Below, piece by piece: positions 9,381 through 18,611 of a DNA stretch of 64,000 nt. Position numbers and translations under genes: made by a program. Under the pieces are notes generated by a model. It saw only the letters and a program-made list of their open reading frames with translations, was not told where the DNA came from and ran no database searches. Position 1 is the first letter of the stretch; each line of letters opens with the position of its first letter. The DNA is taken from assembly GCF_044784365.2 (NCBI RefSeq), contig NZ_CP173065.2, one strand, 5' to 3'. The stretch is from Cetobacterium_A somerae. Lineage in GTDB: Bacteria > Fusobacteriota > Fusobacteriia > Fusobacteriales > Fusobacteriaceae.

Positions 9381-9537
9381 CTTACCTCCTTGTTTAATAA
9401 ATTTTGTTCTTAAAAATGATATCAAAAAGTTATAAAATAATATATAATTTACATTATTAATTTCTTTTAAAATACGAGATATTGTAGAGCTTTTTGGAAA
9501 TTAAGTCAACTATTTTTTGAAAGGAACCATAAAATTT

Positions 9538-10131
9538 ATGAAAAAAATTTTAATTTTTGCATCTAACGGCTTTGAAAGCCTCGAATTATCGCCATTTATC
9601 GATGTTTTTGGCTGGAATAATATTGTTGGAACTAAAAAAGTTTTCCCCACAATTTGTGCCATTCATGATGTACTTAGCGCCACTTGGAATTTAAAAATTA
9701 TTCCTGAAGTTAACTTATTAAAAACATCTATTAATTTAGACGAGTTTCATGCCTTAATAATTCCCGGTGGATTTGGTAAAGCTGGATTCTTTAATGATAT
9801 TCAATCAGAAACACTAAATTCCTTGTTAAATCATTTTATTTCAAATAAAAAAACTATAATTGGAATATGCACTGGAGCTTTAGCAATTGGAATTCATGGA
9901 TATTTAAAAAATATTCCTGCTACAACATACCTCTTAGATAATGAAAGATATTTTAAACAATTAGAACAATATAATGCCATTCCTATTAAAAAAGATATTG
10001 TAATATCTGATAACATTATTACTTCTTCAGGCCCTGGTACTGCTATTGATTTAGCTTTTTATCTTCTTGAAAAATTAACTAATCAAGAAAATTGTATGGT
10101 AGTTAAAAAAAATATGAATTTTTTTAAATAA
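9538..10131 (+). CDS. DJ-1/PfpI-family protein
   Basis: 197 aa. The fold marks are the opening ILIFASNGFESLEL with the conserved Glu, IIPGGFGKAGFF in the middle and GICTGALAIG near residue 110, where Cys is the usual DJ-1 nucleophile. Family members act as deglycases, chaperones or redox sensors; a specific role cannot be chosen. The ATG at 9538 is preferred over an upstream TTG because AAGGAA lies 11 nt before it. The first bases read away from the divergent decarboxylase-arginase gene. A CCCTAT/ATAGGG hairpin follows at 10189-10206. Confidence 0.8.
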   Translation: MKKILIFASNGFESLELSPFIDVFGWNNIVGTKKVFPTICAIHDVLSATWNLKIIPEVNLLKTSINLDEFHALIIPGGFGKAGFFNDIQSETLNSLLNHFISNKKTIIGICTGALAIGIHGYLKNIPATTYLLDNERYFKQLEQYNAIPIKKDIVISDNIITSSGPGTAIDLAFYLLEKLTNQENCMVVKKNMNFFK

Positions 10132-10226
10132 TTTAAGATTTTTAATGAAATTTCTTGTATTTTATGTTATGCTTTAAAGTGTCAAATAACCCTATCTTGT
10201 ATAGGGATTTTAGTGAGGTGTTTTAT

Positions 10227-10712
10227 ATGAAAATAGAAGAAGGAAAAGTAGTAACACTTGAGTTTAAAGTTTACGACAAAAACAACGGAGAACTTTTAGA
10301 GGACACACAAGATGTAGGACCATTTTTCTATATCCACGGATTTGGAAACTTTGTTCCAGCTATCGAAGAAGCTTTAGAAGGAAAAGAAAAAGGATATACT
10401 ACTACTATTGAATTAACTCCAGAAGAAGGATACGGAGAGTACGACGAGGATTTAATCGTTGATATGGAAAAATCTGAGTTTGTTGAATTTGATGATATCT
10501 ATGAAGGACTTGACTTTATAGCTGATATGGATGATGGTTCTGAGCAATCATTTATCATCACAAAAATCGAAGATGAAATTATCACAGCAGATGGAAACCA
10601 TCCTTTTGCAGGTAAAGATTTAAGATTTGAAGTTACTGTTTCTGATGTTAGAGACGCTACTGAAGAGGAGATTGAGCACGGACATCCTCATTTCCACGGT
10701 TTTGAAGACTAA
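10227..10712 (+). CDS. SlyD-like FKBP-type peptidyl-prolyl isomerase
   Basis: 161 aa. Split FKBP domain with YIHGFGNFVPAIEEALEG and LTPEEGYGEYDEDL, an inserted chaperone flap (about 70-120), then NHPFAGKDLRFEVTV. The tail EHGHPHFHGF is histidine-rich, as in metal-binding SlyD proteins that deliver nickel. Cytoplasmic folding helper. It starts at 10227 after a GTGAGGTG ribosome site. rpiB follows after 32 nt and HIT after another 25 nt, so the three are probably one transcript. A metal-delivery role is possible but no nickel enzyme is seen here. Confidence 0.87.
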   Translation: MKIEEGKVVTLEFKVYDKNNGELLEDTQDVGPFFYIHGFGNFVPAIEEALEGKEKGYTTTIELTPEEGYGEYDEDLIVDMEKSEFVEFDDIYEGLDFIADMDDGSEQSFIITKIEDEIITADGNHPFAGKDLRFEVTVSDVRDATEEEIEHGHPHFHGFED

Positions 10713-10744
10713 TTATTACTATAAGAATTAAGGAGTATAAATAG

Positions 10745-11173
10745 ATGAAAATAGCTTTAGGTGCAGATCATGGTGGATTTGCTTTAAAAGAGATTGTTAA
10801 GAAACACTTAGAAGATAAAGGATTTGAAGTTTTAGATAAAGGATGTTATTCAACTGAATCAGTTGATTATCCTGTTTATGCAAAAGCTGTAGCTAACTCT
10901 ATTCTTAATAAAGAAGCAGATTTTGGTATCCTTATTTGTGGTACTGGAATTGGAATTTCAATTGCAGCCAACAGATTTAAAGGAATAAGAGCAGCTTTAT
11001 GTTCAAATACTACTATGGCTAAATTAACTAGAGAGCATAACGACGCTAACATTCTTGCCCTTGGTGCTAGAATGACTGGAGACGTTTTAGCTCTTGAAAT
11101 TGTAGACGAATTCTTAAAAACTGAATTCTTAGGTGGAAGACACTTAACAAGAATCCAAGCTATCGAACTTTAA
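10745..11173 (+). CDS. rpiB: Ribose-5-phosphate isomerase B
   Basis: 142 aa, standard for RpiB/LacAB proteins. It interconverts ribose 5-phosphate and ribulose 5-phosphate in the pentose phosphate pathway. Starts MKIALGADHGGFALK with the phosphate-binding Asp-His, then ILICGTGIGISIAANRFKGI with the catalytic Cys, and REHNDANILALGAR. Ribosome site AAGGAG lies before the ATG. It sits between the SlyD-like gene and the HIT gene in one probable operon. Allose-6-phosphate isomerase activity is an alternative but no allose genes are seen. Confidence 0.93.
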   Translation: MKIALGADHGGFALKEIVKKHLEDKGFEVLDKGCYSTESVDYPVYAKAVANSILNKEADFGILICGTGIGISIAANRFKGIRAALCSNTTMAKLTREHNDANILALGARMTGDVLALEIVDEFLKTEFLGGRHLTRIQAIEL

Positions 11174-11198
11174 TCTTTTATTAAAGGAGTAAAATACA

Positions 11199-11543
11199 AT
11201 GGCTACTATATTTACTAAAATTATAAATAGAGAGATTCCAGCTTCTATCATTTTTGAAAATGATAAAGTTATAGCTTTTAAAGATATAAATCCTCAAGCT
11301 CCAATTCATATTCTAGTTGTACCTAAAAAAGAGATACCAACTTTAAATGATATTACTGCTGAGGATTCTGAATATTTAACTGCTATGTATCTAGCTATTA
11401 AAGATATTGCTAAGGATTTAAATATTTCTGAAGATGGATATAGAGTTATTGCAAACTGCAATACTCATGGAGGACAGGAAGTGTTTCACTTACATTTCCA
11501 TTTGTTAGGTGGACAACACCTTGGTCCTATGCTATCAATTTAA
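11199..11543 (+). CDS. HIT-family nucleotide hydrolase/transferase (HinT-like)
   Basis: 114 aa. Begins TIFTKIINREIPASIIFEND and ends with the histidine triad VFHLHFHLLGG, the mark of Hint-branch HIT proteins that hydrolyse purine nucleoside phosphoramidates. Cytoplasmic. It is the last gene of the slyD-like-rpiB-HIT set and runs into a strong terminator at 11552-11581. Physiological substrate unknown. Confidence 0.92.
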   Translation: MATIFTKIINREIPASIIFENDKVIAFKDINPQAPIHILVVPKKEIPTLNDITAEDSEYLTAMYLAIKDIAKDLNISEDGYRVIANCNTHGGQEVFHLHFHLLGGQHLGPMLSI

Positions 11544-11551
11544 TAGTAATT

Positions 11552-11581
11552 AAAAAGGTTGCCAATAGGCAACCTTTTTTT
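11552..11581. terminator. Bidirectional terminator between HIT gene and acyl-activating fusion
   Basis: 12-bp stem AAAAAGGTTGCC (11552-11563) with its complement from 11568, AATA loop, T tract after. Serves convergent genes. Confidence 0.9.
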
Positions 11582-14042
11582 ATATCTTATCTACCCACTC
11601 TTTAATCTCATTAAAGTTGTTTTTTACAATATCTTCAACAGGTAAAGTTTCAGAAGAAACTCTAGGGAAGAATTTTATTTTTACTGTTCCACTTTTTGGC
11701 ATTTTTCTATGAGCTGGAAATAATTCGTATGCTCCTTTTATTCCAAAAGGAACTATATCTGCATTTAGTTCTTTAGCTAATATTCCATAGAACTTTTTAA
11801 ACTCTCTCATCTCTCCATCTCTACTTCTTGTTCCTTCAGGGAATATAACTATATTTTTCCCCTGTCTTAAAGCTGTTGCAGCACACTGTAGTGTTTCTGC
11901 TAAATTTTTATTAATATCAATTAACATAATATTAGAATTTTCTCCTAAGTAACTCATAAATCCTTTTTTAAAGTGTGCTACTTTTGCTAAGAAATATGTA
12001 TTATCTAAAGTTTTATTATCTATACTTTGAGTAAATATAAAACCATCTAAGAAACTTTGGTGATTTCCAACAAATACTGTTGGCTTTGTAACTTTAGAAT
12101 TCTCTAAACCTTCTTTTTCTATTTTTATATATAATGAAAATAGTGGTTTAAATAGTGCTTTTACTAATTTTCCCATAGAGTTAGATTTTGGTAATCCTTC
12201 AAAATTATCTTTTTCTAATATTTTTTTCCAATCAACATCCTTTATCTCTAAACTTGTTGAATTTTCTTTTAAATATTCTGCAATTTTAATTACTGTAGGA
12301 TTTTCTGTTAAAACCTCCTCTGTCAAAGTAACTCCGAAGCTACTTTCAACAAAAGCTATAAATTCAACTAAATCTAAAGAATCTAATCCTAAGTCTAACT
12401 CAAGATGAGCATTTGACATAACTTTTTTACCTTTTAAGTTCGTTAAATAATCTGAAATAGCCTTATACTCTTCAAAAGTTGGAATATTTTCCTCTTTTTC
12501 CTCTTCTATTTTACCTTCTAAAAGAGCTGGAACCATAAATCTTCTTATCTTTCCAATCTTTGTTTTTGGTAACTCTTGTTGTACTATTTTTAAATCTAAA
12601 ATCTTTTTGTAATTTGGTGTAGAACCATTATACTTATCTATTATACCAGTTTTTAGTGTCTCAGCTATATTTGTAACTCTATGCTCTTTTACCTTAGTAA
12701 AATTAGGGTATATAACTGCTGTAAGTAAAGAGTTATACTCTATTACAACCATCTCTTCTATTAAATCTGTTTTTGATAAAATAAACTGCTCAATTTCCAC
12801 AGGATTTATGTTTTTTCCATTTGATAAAACTATCATCTCTTTTTTTCTTCCTGTTACAAAAAGATAATCATTTTTTAACTCTCCTAAATCTCCTGTGTGG
12901 AACCATCCCTCTGAATCTATAACCTCTGCAGTTGCTTCAGGTTTTTTATAGTACCCTTTCATTAGGTTTCTACCCTTAGATAAAATTTCACCATCTTCAG
13001 CTATTTTTACCTGAACTCCATCCATTATTTTACCAGCTGACCCAGGTACTACTTGATTTATAGGTGTAAAAGATATCATAGGTGCTGTTTCTGTAAGTCC
13101 GTATCCTTCACATACATCTATTCCTAAAGTTTTAAAATCTCTTGATACTTCTGGATTTAGTTTAGATCCTCCCGATACAAAAAATCTTATATTTCCTCCA
13201 AATCCTTCATGAACCTTTTTAAAGATTTTCTTACTTAACTCTTTATTATCAAGCTTTTCACATAATTTAAATAATGATTTTATAACTTTATTTGAGTTTA
13301 TTTTTTCCATTATTTTTTTATGTAACATCTCCCAAAGTCTAGGTACTCCAATCATCATAGTTATCTTATAATTTTTTAAAGCATCTACCATTGCTTGAGA
13401 TGATAACTCTTTTAAGAATGCTATTGTTGCTCCTTGTTGTAATGGAACAATTCCAGATCCTAAAAGTGGGAATATATGATGCATTGGTAGTAGTGCTAAA
13501 ACTCTATCTGTTGGTTCATACATTTTATATTTATTTAATCCCTCTATATTTACCAATATATTATCAAAAGTTAACATTACTCCTTTTGGACTTCCAGTTG
13601 TTCCAGATGTATATAGTATTAATGCCACTGCCTCTCTATCTGGGGCATAAATAATTCCCTCTTTATCTGCTTTTGATAGATCTATCTCATCTACATTTAA
13701 AACTATTGTTTGGACTCCAGATAGATTAATAGCTTCTTTTGCTATATCATAAGTATTATTTGAAACAAATATGTATTTAGGTGTACAATCCTCTATAAAA
13801 TATTGAAACTCAGATACTTTTGAAGCAGCATCTAAACATACACACGTTCCTTTTTTATCCCAAATCCCTAAAAAAGCATATAATAGTTCTGGTCTATTTT
13901 CCATAAATATTACTGCTTTTTCCTCTTTTACTAAATCTAAAAGTGATGCATACTCTTTAGCTCCAGCTATTAACTCTTTATACGAATATTCTTTCCCCTC
14001 ATAAAATATCGCTGTTTTATTATGATTCTTTACAAATTCCAA
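11580..14042 (-). CDS. Three-domain acyl-activating enzyme / ACP / 1-acylglycerol-phosphate acyltransferase
   Basis: 820 aa. Domain 1 (about 1-510) is an AMP-forming acyl-CoA/ACP synthetase: LYTSGTTGSPKGVM, EGYGLTETAP, GWFHTGDLG. Domain 2 (about 530-600) is acyl-carrier-protein-like, with the phosphopantetheine serine in LDLGLDSLDLVEF. Domain 3 (about 610-820) is a PlsC-type acyltransferase: NHQSFLDG (HX4D) and FPEGTRSRDGE. It probably activates a free fatty acid, holds it on its own ACP and passes it to a lysophospholipid or glycerol phosphate, like Aas. The TTG at 14042 is chosen because GGGAGG lies 5 nt before it, it aligns with the start of the paralog at 16678, and the promoter at 14088-14116 would make the ATG at 14081 nearly leaderless. 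Confidence 0.85.
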   Translation of the reverse strand: MEFVKNHNKTAIFYEGKEYSYKELIAGAKEYASLLDLVKEEKAVIFMENRPELLYAFLGIWDKKGTCVCLDAASKVSEFQYFIEDCTPKYIFVSNNTYDIAKEAINLSGVQTIVLNVDEIDLSKADKEGIIYAPDREAVALILYTSGTTGSPKGVMLTFDNILVNIEGLNKYKMYEPTDRVLALLPMHHIFPLLGSGIVPLQQGATIAFLKELSSQAMVDALKNYKITMMIGVPRLWEMLHKKIMEKINSNKVIKSLFKLCEKLDNKELSKKIFKKVHEGFGGNIRFFVSGGSKLNPEVSRDFKTLGIDVCEGYGLTETAPMISFTPINQVVPGSAGKIMDGVQVKIAEDGEILSKGRNLMKGYYKKPEATAEVIDSEGWFHTGDLGELKNDYLFVTGRKKEMIVLSNGKNINPVEIEQFILSKTDLIEEMVVIEYNSLLTAVIYPNFTKVKEHRVTNIAETLKTGIIDKYNGSTPNYKKILDLKIVQQELPKTKIGKIRRFMVPALLEGKIEEEKEENIPTFEEYKAISDYLTNLKGKKVMSNAHLELDLGLDSLDLVEFIAFVESSFGVTLTEEVLTENPTVIKIAEYLKENSTSLEIKDVDWKKILEKDNFEGLPKSNSMGKLVKALFKPLFSLYIKIEKEGLENSKVTKPTVFVGNHQSFLDGFIFTQSIDNKTLDNTYFLAKVAHFKKGFMSYLGENSNIMLIDINKNLAETLQCAATALRQGKNIVIFPEGTRSRDGEMREFKKFYGILAKELNADIVPFGIKGAYELFPAHRKMPKSGTVKIKFFPRVSSETLPVEDIVKNNFNEIKEWVDKI

Positions 14043-14087
14043 TTTTTCCTCCCAAATTATTACAGGTGTTTTTTTAATCATCAAGTG

Positions 14088-14116
14088 ATTATAGCATAAT
14101 TGTGTTATTATTTCAA
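14088..14116 (-). promoter_or_regulatory. Promoter of the first acyl-activating fusion gene
   Basis: On the minus strand: -35 TTGAAA (14116-14111), 17-bp spacer, extended -10 TGCTATAAT (TATAAT at 14093-14088). It starts transcription about 40 nt before the TTG start, and shows the two paralogs have separate promoters. Confidence 0.75.
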
Positions 14117-14130
14117 TATCATGAGGTAAG

Positions 14131-14167
14131 TAAAAAGCTGACATAGAAAATATGTCAGCTTTTATTT
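14131..14167 (-). terminator. Terminator between the two acyl-activating fusion genes
   Basis: 13-bp stem (14133-14145 with 14151-14163) just after the stop of the upstream paralog, with a short T tract on the minus strand. It separates the two paralogs into distinct transcripts. Confidence 0.8.
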
Positions 14168-16678
14168 TTAGTTATTTATACTTTTTTCTATCGAGTCTCT
14201 AGTTACTTTTACAATCTCTTCTACTGATTTATTTTCAGGTAATATTTTATCTAAAATTGTGATACTCATTTTTCCTGAACTTGGAACTCCTTTTCCATAT
14301 GGCATTAAGTCATAAGCTCCATTTATTGCAAAAGGAACAACTGGAATATCTAGCTCTTTTGACAACATAGCAAATGTTTTTTTGAAATCTTGTAACTCTC
14401 CATCTCTTGTTCTAGCTCCCTCTGGGAATATCACTAAATTTTTCCCTTCCTTTAAGACTTTAGCTGCTATTTTCAATGTTTCTTTTAGATTTTTATTAAC
14501 ATCTATTAAAATAACATTTCCATTTTCTGCTAAATATTTTTTTATTTTACCTTCAAAATGAATATTTATAGCTAAGAAATATGTATTTTTTAATATATCC
14601 TTTGGTAAAGCTTGTCCAAAAGCAAAAGCATCTAACATACTTTGATGGTTTCCTATATATATAACAGGAGATGTTTTTTCCAATTTATTTGTATTTTTTT
14701 CTAATTTTATATACCAAGTAAATAAAGGTTTTAATATCGTTGTTATTGGAATGACATATTTTGAACTAGGCATTTTTAAATCAACTGGTTCCTCAAATAT
14801 CTTCTTCCAATTAATCTCTTTCTCTTCAAAATTTCCACCTTTTTCTCTTACATATTGACAAAGAGCTTCTACAGTTTTTATTCTTGAGAAATCCTCTTCT
14901 GAAATATCAACACCAAAAGTATTTTGAATAAATGTTATTATTTCAACTATATCTAATGAATCTAGTCCTAAATCAATTTCTAAGTGTGATTCTGGAATTA
15001 TCTCTATTTCATCATGAAGAGTTCCAATAAATTTTGAAATTGCTTTAAACTCTTGAGTATTAATCTCTTTAGATGTAGATACTCTTTTTTCAACCTCTTT
15101 CTCTGATACTATTTCATCTGGTGTTCCTTTAATTAAATTACTTCCTTTCAGTAAATCTTTTAACATAAATCTTCTAAGTTTTCCAAGTTTTGTTTTTGGC
15201 AACTCCTCTTTTACTATAACTATATCTAATATTTTTTTATATTTTGGTGCTGTTACATTATATTTATCTATAACTTCCCATTTAATAGCTTCTTTAGCAT
15301 TTGCAATTTTCTTCTCTTCTAAAACTTTAAAATCAGGATAAACAATTGCTATTAGATGTTTTTCATCCTCTGTTACAGCAACCTCTTGAATTAAATTAGT
15401 TCCTTTCATAATTTCAGCTTCAATATCTGACGGATTAATGTTTTTACCATTTGATAAAACGATCATCTCTTTTTTTCTACCAATTATTTTTAAATGATCT
15501 CCATCAAACTGTCCTAAATCTCCTGTATGGAACCATCCTTCACTATCTATAGCTTCAGCTGTTGCTTCAGGTTTGTTATAATATCCTTTCATAACATTTC
15601 TACCTTTTACAACAATCTCTCCATCTTCTTCTAATTTAACTTTAACTCCTGGTAAAGGAGTTCCAACTGTACCAGCAATAACATTATCTATTCTATTGAA
15701 AGATATAATTGGTGACGTTTCTGTTAGTCCATATCCCTCTAACATTTTAAATCCAAATATATTAAAATCTTCACAAATCTCTTTATCTAACTTAGCTCCA
15801 CCTGAAACTAAGAACTTTATATTTCCTCCAAAAGCATCTTGAATTTTTTTAAACACAATTTTATTTAAAGGCATAATATTTAAAGATTTACATATATTAA
15901 AAAGTTTATAACTTAACGCATTTTCTTTAATTTTTCCTTTAATTCCCTTGTGGAACATCTCCCAAACTCTTGGTACTCCTATCACAATAGTTATTTTATA
16001 TTTTTGTAAGTTTCTTTTTATCGCTTCTGATGATAACTCATCTAAAATAACAACTAAACATCCAAATTTTAGTGGCATTAATACTGTAAAAGATAGTGGT
16101 AGTATATGATGAAATGGCAATAAAGCTAGTAATCTATCTTCAGGTGTTACCATTTTTATCTCTTCTATAGCATCTACATTAGACATTATATTATCAAAAG
16201 TTAACATTACACCTTTTGGATTTCCTGTTGTCCCTGATGTATACAACATAACTGCTACTGCATCTTTTTCTAAACATTCTACAGCTACATTTTCAATATC
16301 TATATCTTTTGTTATATCTATTTCATCAACATTCAATATATTTATACTTGAATTTGATGCCTCTTTAGCTTTTTTAACTACCTCTATATTCTCATTAGAA
16401 GTAATTATATATTTAGGATGAGAATCATTGAAAACATATATCAATTGATCTGCATTATAACTTGCATCTAAGTTAGTACACGTCCCTTTCTTATCCCATA
16501 CTCCTAGTACAGCTCCCATATACTCCGGTCTATTCTCCATAAAAATAGCTACTCTATCCTCTTTTTCTATATTCATTAAACTTGAATATATCTTTGCCAT
16601 CTTTATAAGTTCATAGTACGAATGCTCTTTATCTTTATAAATTACCGCAGTTTTTTTTCTGTCGTATATAAAATTCAT
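14168..16678 (-). CDS. Second three-domain acyl-activating enzyme / ACP / acyltransferase paralog
   Basis: 836 aa with the same order as the neighbour at 11580-14042. Synthetase (about 1-500): LYTSGTTGNPKGVM, EGYGLTETSP, GWFHTGDLG. ACP (about 540-620): LDLGLDSLDIVEI with the carrier serine. PlsC domain (about 630-836): NHQSMLDA and FPEGARTRDGE. The acyltransferase motif differs (GART for GTRS), so acceptor or chain preference may differ. A GGGAGG site lies before ATG 16678. The two genes appear to be an ancient tandem duplication, since they differ at many positions over their whole length. Role in phospholipid or lysophospholipid recycling is inferred from the domains. Confidence 0.85.
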   Translation of the reverse strand: MNFIYDRKKTAVIYKDKEHSYYELIKMAKIYSSLMNIEKEDRVAIFMENRPEYMGAVLGVWDKKGTCTNLDASYNADQLIYVFNDSHPKYIITSNENIEVVKKAKEASNSSINILNVDEIDITKDIDIENVAVECLEKDAVAVMLYTSGTTGNPKGVMLTFDNIMSNVDAIEEIKMVTPEDRLLALLPFHHILPLSFTVLMPLKFGCLVVILDELSSEAIKRNLQKYKITIVIGVPRVWEMFHKGIKGKIKENALSYKLFNICKSLNIMPLNKIVFKKIQDAFGGNIKFLVSGGAKLDKEICEDFNIFGFKMLEGYGLTETSPIISFNRIDNVIAGTVGTPLPGVKVKLEEDGEIVVKGRNVMKGYYNKPEATAEAIDSEGWFHTGDLGQFDGDHLKIIGRKKEMIVLSNGKNINPSDIEAEIMKGTNLIQEVAVTEDEKHLIAIVYPDFKVLEEKKIANAKEAIKWEVIDKYNVTAPKYKKILDIVIVKEELPKTKLGKLRRFMLKDLLKGSNLIKGTPDEIVSEKEVEKRVSTSKEINTQEFKAISKFIGTLHDEIEIIPESHLEIDLGLDSLDIVEIITFIQNTFGVDISEEDFSRIKTVEALCQYVREKGGNFEEKEINWKKIFEEPVDLKMPSSKYVIPITTILKPLFTWYIKLEKNTNKLEKTSPVIYIGNHQSMLDAFAFGQALPKDILKNTYFLAINIHFEGKIKKYLAENGNVILIDVNKNLKETLKIAAKVLKEGKNLVIFPEGARTRDGELQDFKKTFAMLSKELDIPVVPFAINGAYDLMPYGKGVPSSGKMSITILDKILPENKSVEEIVKVTRDSIEKSINN

Positions 16679-16714
16679 AAATTTTCCCTCCCTAATTTGT
16701 AAAAATAATAACTT

Positions 16715-16743
16715 ATTCTATAATAACTTACACCAATTGTCCA
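16715..16743 (-). promoter_or_regulatory. Promoter of the second acyl-activating fusion gene
   Basis: Minus strand: -35 TGGACA (16743-16738), 17-bp spacer, -10 TAGAAT (16720-16715). Lies back-to-back with the nitroreductase promoter. Confidence 0.6.
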
Positions 16744-16761
16744 CTTTTTCCTCTTAACATG

Positions 16762-16790
16762 TTGACTTTTTAGTATTTATAAAGTAGTAT
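16762..16790 (+). promoter_or_regulatory. Promoter of the nitroreductase gene
   Basis: -35 TTGACT (16762-16767), 17-bp spacer, -10 TAGTAT (16785-16790), about 29 bp before the gene start. Confidence 0.7.
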
Positions 16791-16818
16791 TGTGTTAAAA
16801 TAATTGAGGAGGTTATCC

Positions 16819-17397
16819 ATGTTAAATGAACTATTAATCAAAACTCGTTCTCATAGAACTTTCGATTCTACAGAAATTGATATTGAAACTTTAGAAAGTT
16901 TAATCAATGCTGCTCATCTAGGTGGATCTGCTAGAAATAGCCAAACACTTAGATATACCCTTGTTAGTTCTCAAAGTTTATGTCACAAAATTTTTCCTCA
17001 CACAGCTTGGGCGGGAGCTATTCCTTGGAGTCCAACTTTAGAAGAGGGACCCAAAGCCTATATCCTTATTAGTACTCTTAAAGAAAATCTTTTATCTCCT
17101 ATAACTTTAGGTATTGATATTGGAATTGCATGTCAAAATATTCTTTTAAAAGCTACAGAGCTAGGTTTTGGTGGATGTTTAATTGGAGCTTTTAATAAAT
17201 TAGATGTATCTAAAACTCTTGATTTAGATATGGATACTTACAATCCTCAAATTTTAGTAGCCCTAGGAAAACCAACTGACAAAGTTATTTTAACTAAAGG
17301 AAATATTGGTAATTTAAAGTATCATAGAGATGTAGAGGAAAATGTACACTATGTGCCTAAACTTTCTCTAGAAACTTTGATTTTAAAAAAATTCTAG
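16819..17397 (+). CDS. Nitroreductase-family protein
   Basis: 192 aa. The N-terminal RSHRTFDSTEID is the usual FMN-phosphate-binding arginine stretch; SARNSQTLRYTLV and ELGFGGCLIGAF are the next conserved blocks. These flavoproteins reduce nitro compounds, quinones or flavins with NAD(P)H. The substrate is open. The ATG at 16819 is chosen because GAGGAGG lies 6 nt upstream; a TTG five codons earlier lies before that site. The SIMPL gene follows after 9 nt, so the two are probably co-transcribed. Confidence 0.83.
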   Translation: MLNELLIKTRSHRTFDSTEIDIETLESLINAAHLGGSARNSQTLRYTLVSSQSLCHKIFPHTAWAGAIPWSPTLEEGPKAYILISTLKENLLSPITLGIDIGIACQNILLKATELGFGGCLIGAFNKLDVSKTLDLDMDTYNPQILVALGKPTDKVILTKGNIGNLKYHRDVEENVHYVPKLSLETLILKKF

Positions 17398-17406
17398 GAG
17401 GATTTT

Positions 17407-18084
17407 ATGAAAAAAACAATTGGAACTTTATTTCTTTTAACTTCAGCTTTCTCTTTAGCTAATGAAACGCCTACAATCTCTGTTACTGGAACAGGAACTG
17501 TTTCAGGAAAACCTGATACTTTTAGCATAATAGCTACTGTTGAAACAACAAATAAAAACTCACAAACAGCTATTAGTGAAAATACAGATATTGTTAATAA
17601 AGCCATTGGTTTATTAAAGAAAAGTGGTTTAAAAGAAAATAATATAAAAACTGAAAATTACTCTTTAAATTATAGAAATGATTACAATGTAAAAGATGGA
17701 GAGATGAAGTACTTTGTTAGAAATCAAATTTTAATTACTAGTAATGATTTAGATAAAGCTGGTACTGTACTTACTGCTCTTAATAATGGTGGTGTAAATA
17801 ATATTGGAGAGATTAACTTTTTTATAGCTGATAGAAAAGAGTTAGAGGATAAAGCATATAAATTAGCCTATGAAAATGCTAAATATAAAGCTGCTTTAAT
17901 CGCAGGTATAGATGACTTTAAGGTTTCTCCTAAAAATATTGATTTAAATTACTCAATGCCTAGACCAATATCTTTTATGTTAAACTCAGCAGCTAAAGCT
18001 GATGATACACCAATTCCTTTAACAGTTCCAAATGATGTCGATGTTACTGCAAGTATGAATGTAATTTTCTATATGGAAAAATAA
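17407..18084 (+). CDS. Secreted SIMPL-domain (DUF541) protein
   Basis: 225 aa. Residues 1-18 (MKKTIGTLFLLTSAFSLA) form a Sec signal peptide, so the product is periplasmic or surface-exposed. The rest fits the SIMPL/DUF541 fold: ISVTGTGTVSGKPDTFSIIA opening and the LLKKSGLKENNIKTENYSL block. Function in the family is poorly known; some members are outer-membrane stress proteins. Co-transcribed with the nitroreductase and followed directly by a terminator. Confidence 0.85.
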   Translation: MKKTIGTLFLLTSAFSLANETPTISVTGTGTVSGKPDTFSIIATVETTNKNSQTAISENTDIVNKAIGLLKKSGLKENNIKTENYSLNYRNDYNVKDGEMKYFVRNQILITSNDLDKAGTVLTALNNGGVNNIGEINFFIADRKELEDKAYKLAYENAKYKAALIAGIDDFKVSPKNIDLNYSMPRPISFMLNSAAKADDTPIPLTVPNDVDVTASMNVIFYMEK

Positions 18085-18117
18085 AAAAAACAGCTGATTT
18101 CTCAGCTGTTTTTTAAT
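18085..18117. terminator. Bidirectional terminator after SIMPL gene
   Basis: 11-bp stem AAAACAGCTGA (18087-18097) with 18102-18112, TTTC loop, flanked by A and T tracts; shared with the convergent DUF2628 gene. Confidence 0.9.
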
Positions 18118-18118
18118 T

Positions 18119-18586
18119 TTAATAATATAAGGTCACTCCTAAATAAAAATCTAATAACACTTGAAAAACAATTGCTATAAATATTATTATTACTACTCCT
18201 AACATACTTGTTCCACAATCTCTATCTTCTGGTTCAAAACCTCTTTTTTCAAGAATTTTTTCTGCTTTCATAAAATAAAAATCATTAGCCTTAAAGCCAA
18301 TATATATCCTAATAAATAGAACTAAAATAGTTCCTCCCATAAAAAACTTTGTTTTTATTAAAAATAAAAATGTTACTAAGTTTATAAGAAGATTTATAAG
18401 TAAAAGTACAACTGCACTTTTATACATTTTCCGATAGGCAAACCATAGTGTTTCAAATAGAAATGCTGCAAAATTAAATTTAATCTTTTCACTTCTCCAA
18501 CTTTCTAAGTAATATTTGGAATTTTTTCTTACAAAGTCTTCTAAACTTCCTAGATGTTTTTCTACATATTCTATTCTACTCTCCAT
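18119..18586 (-). CDS. DUF2628 membrane protein
   Basis: 155 aa. The block FNFAAFLFETLWFAYRKMYK (residues about 37-56) is the DUF2628 signature, followed by two or three membrane segments (about 58-100) and one at the C-terminus (about 127-150). Inner-membrane protein of unknown function. It lies 25 nt downstream of the GNAT gene and probably shares its transcript. Confidence 0.75.
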   Translation of the reverse strand: MESRIEYVEKHLGSLEDFVRKNSKYYLESWRSEKIKFNFAAFLFETLWFAYRKMYKSAVVLLLINLLINLVTFLFLIKTKFFMGGTILVLFIRIYIGFKANDFYFMKAEKILEKRGFEPEDRDCGTSMLGVVIIIFIAIVFQVLLDFYLGVTLYY

Positions 18587-18611
18587 AGTCCCTCCTTAGC
18601 TATTTAAAGTT

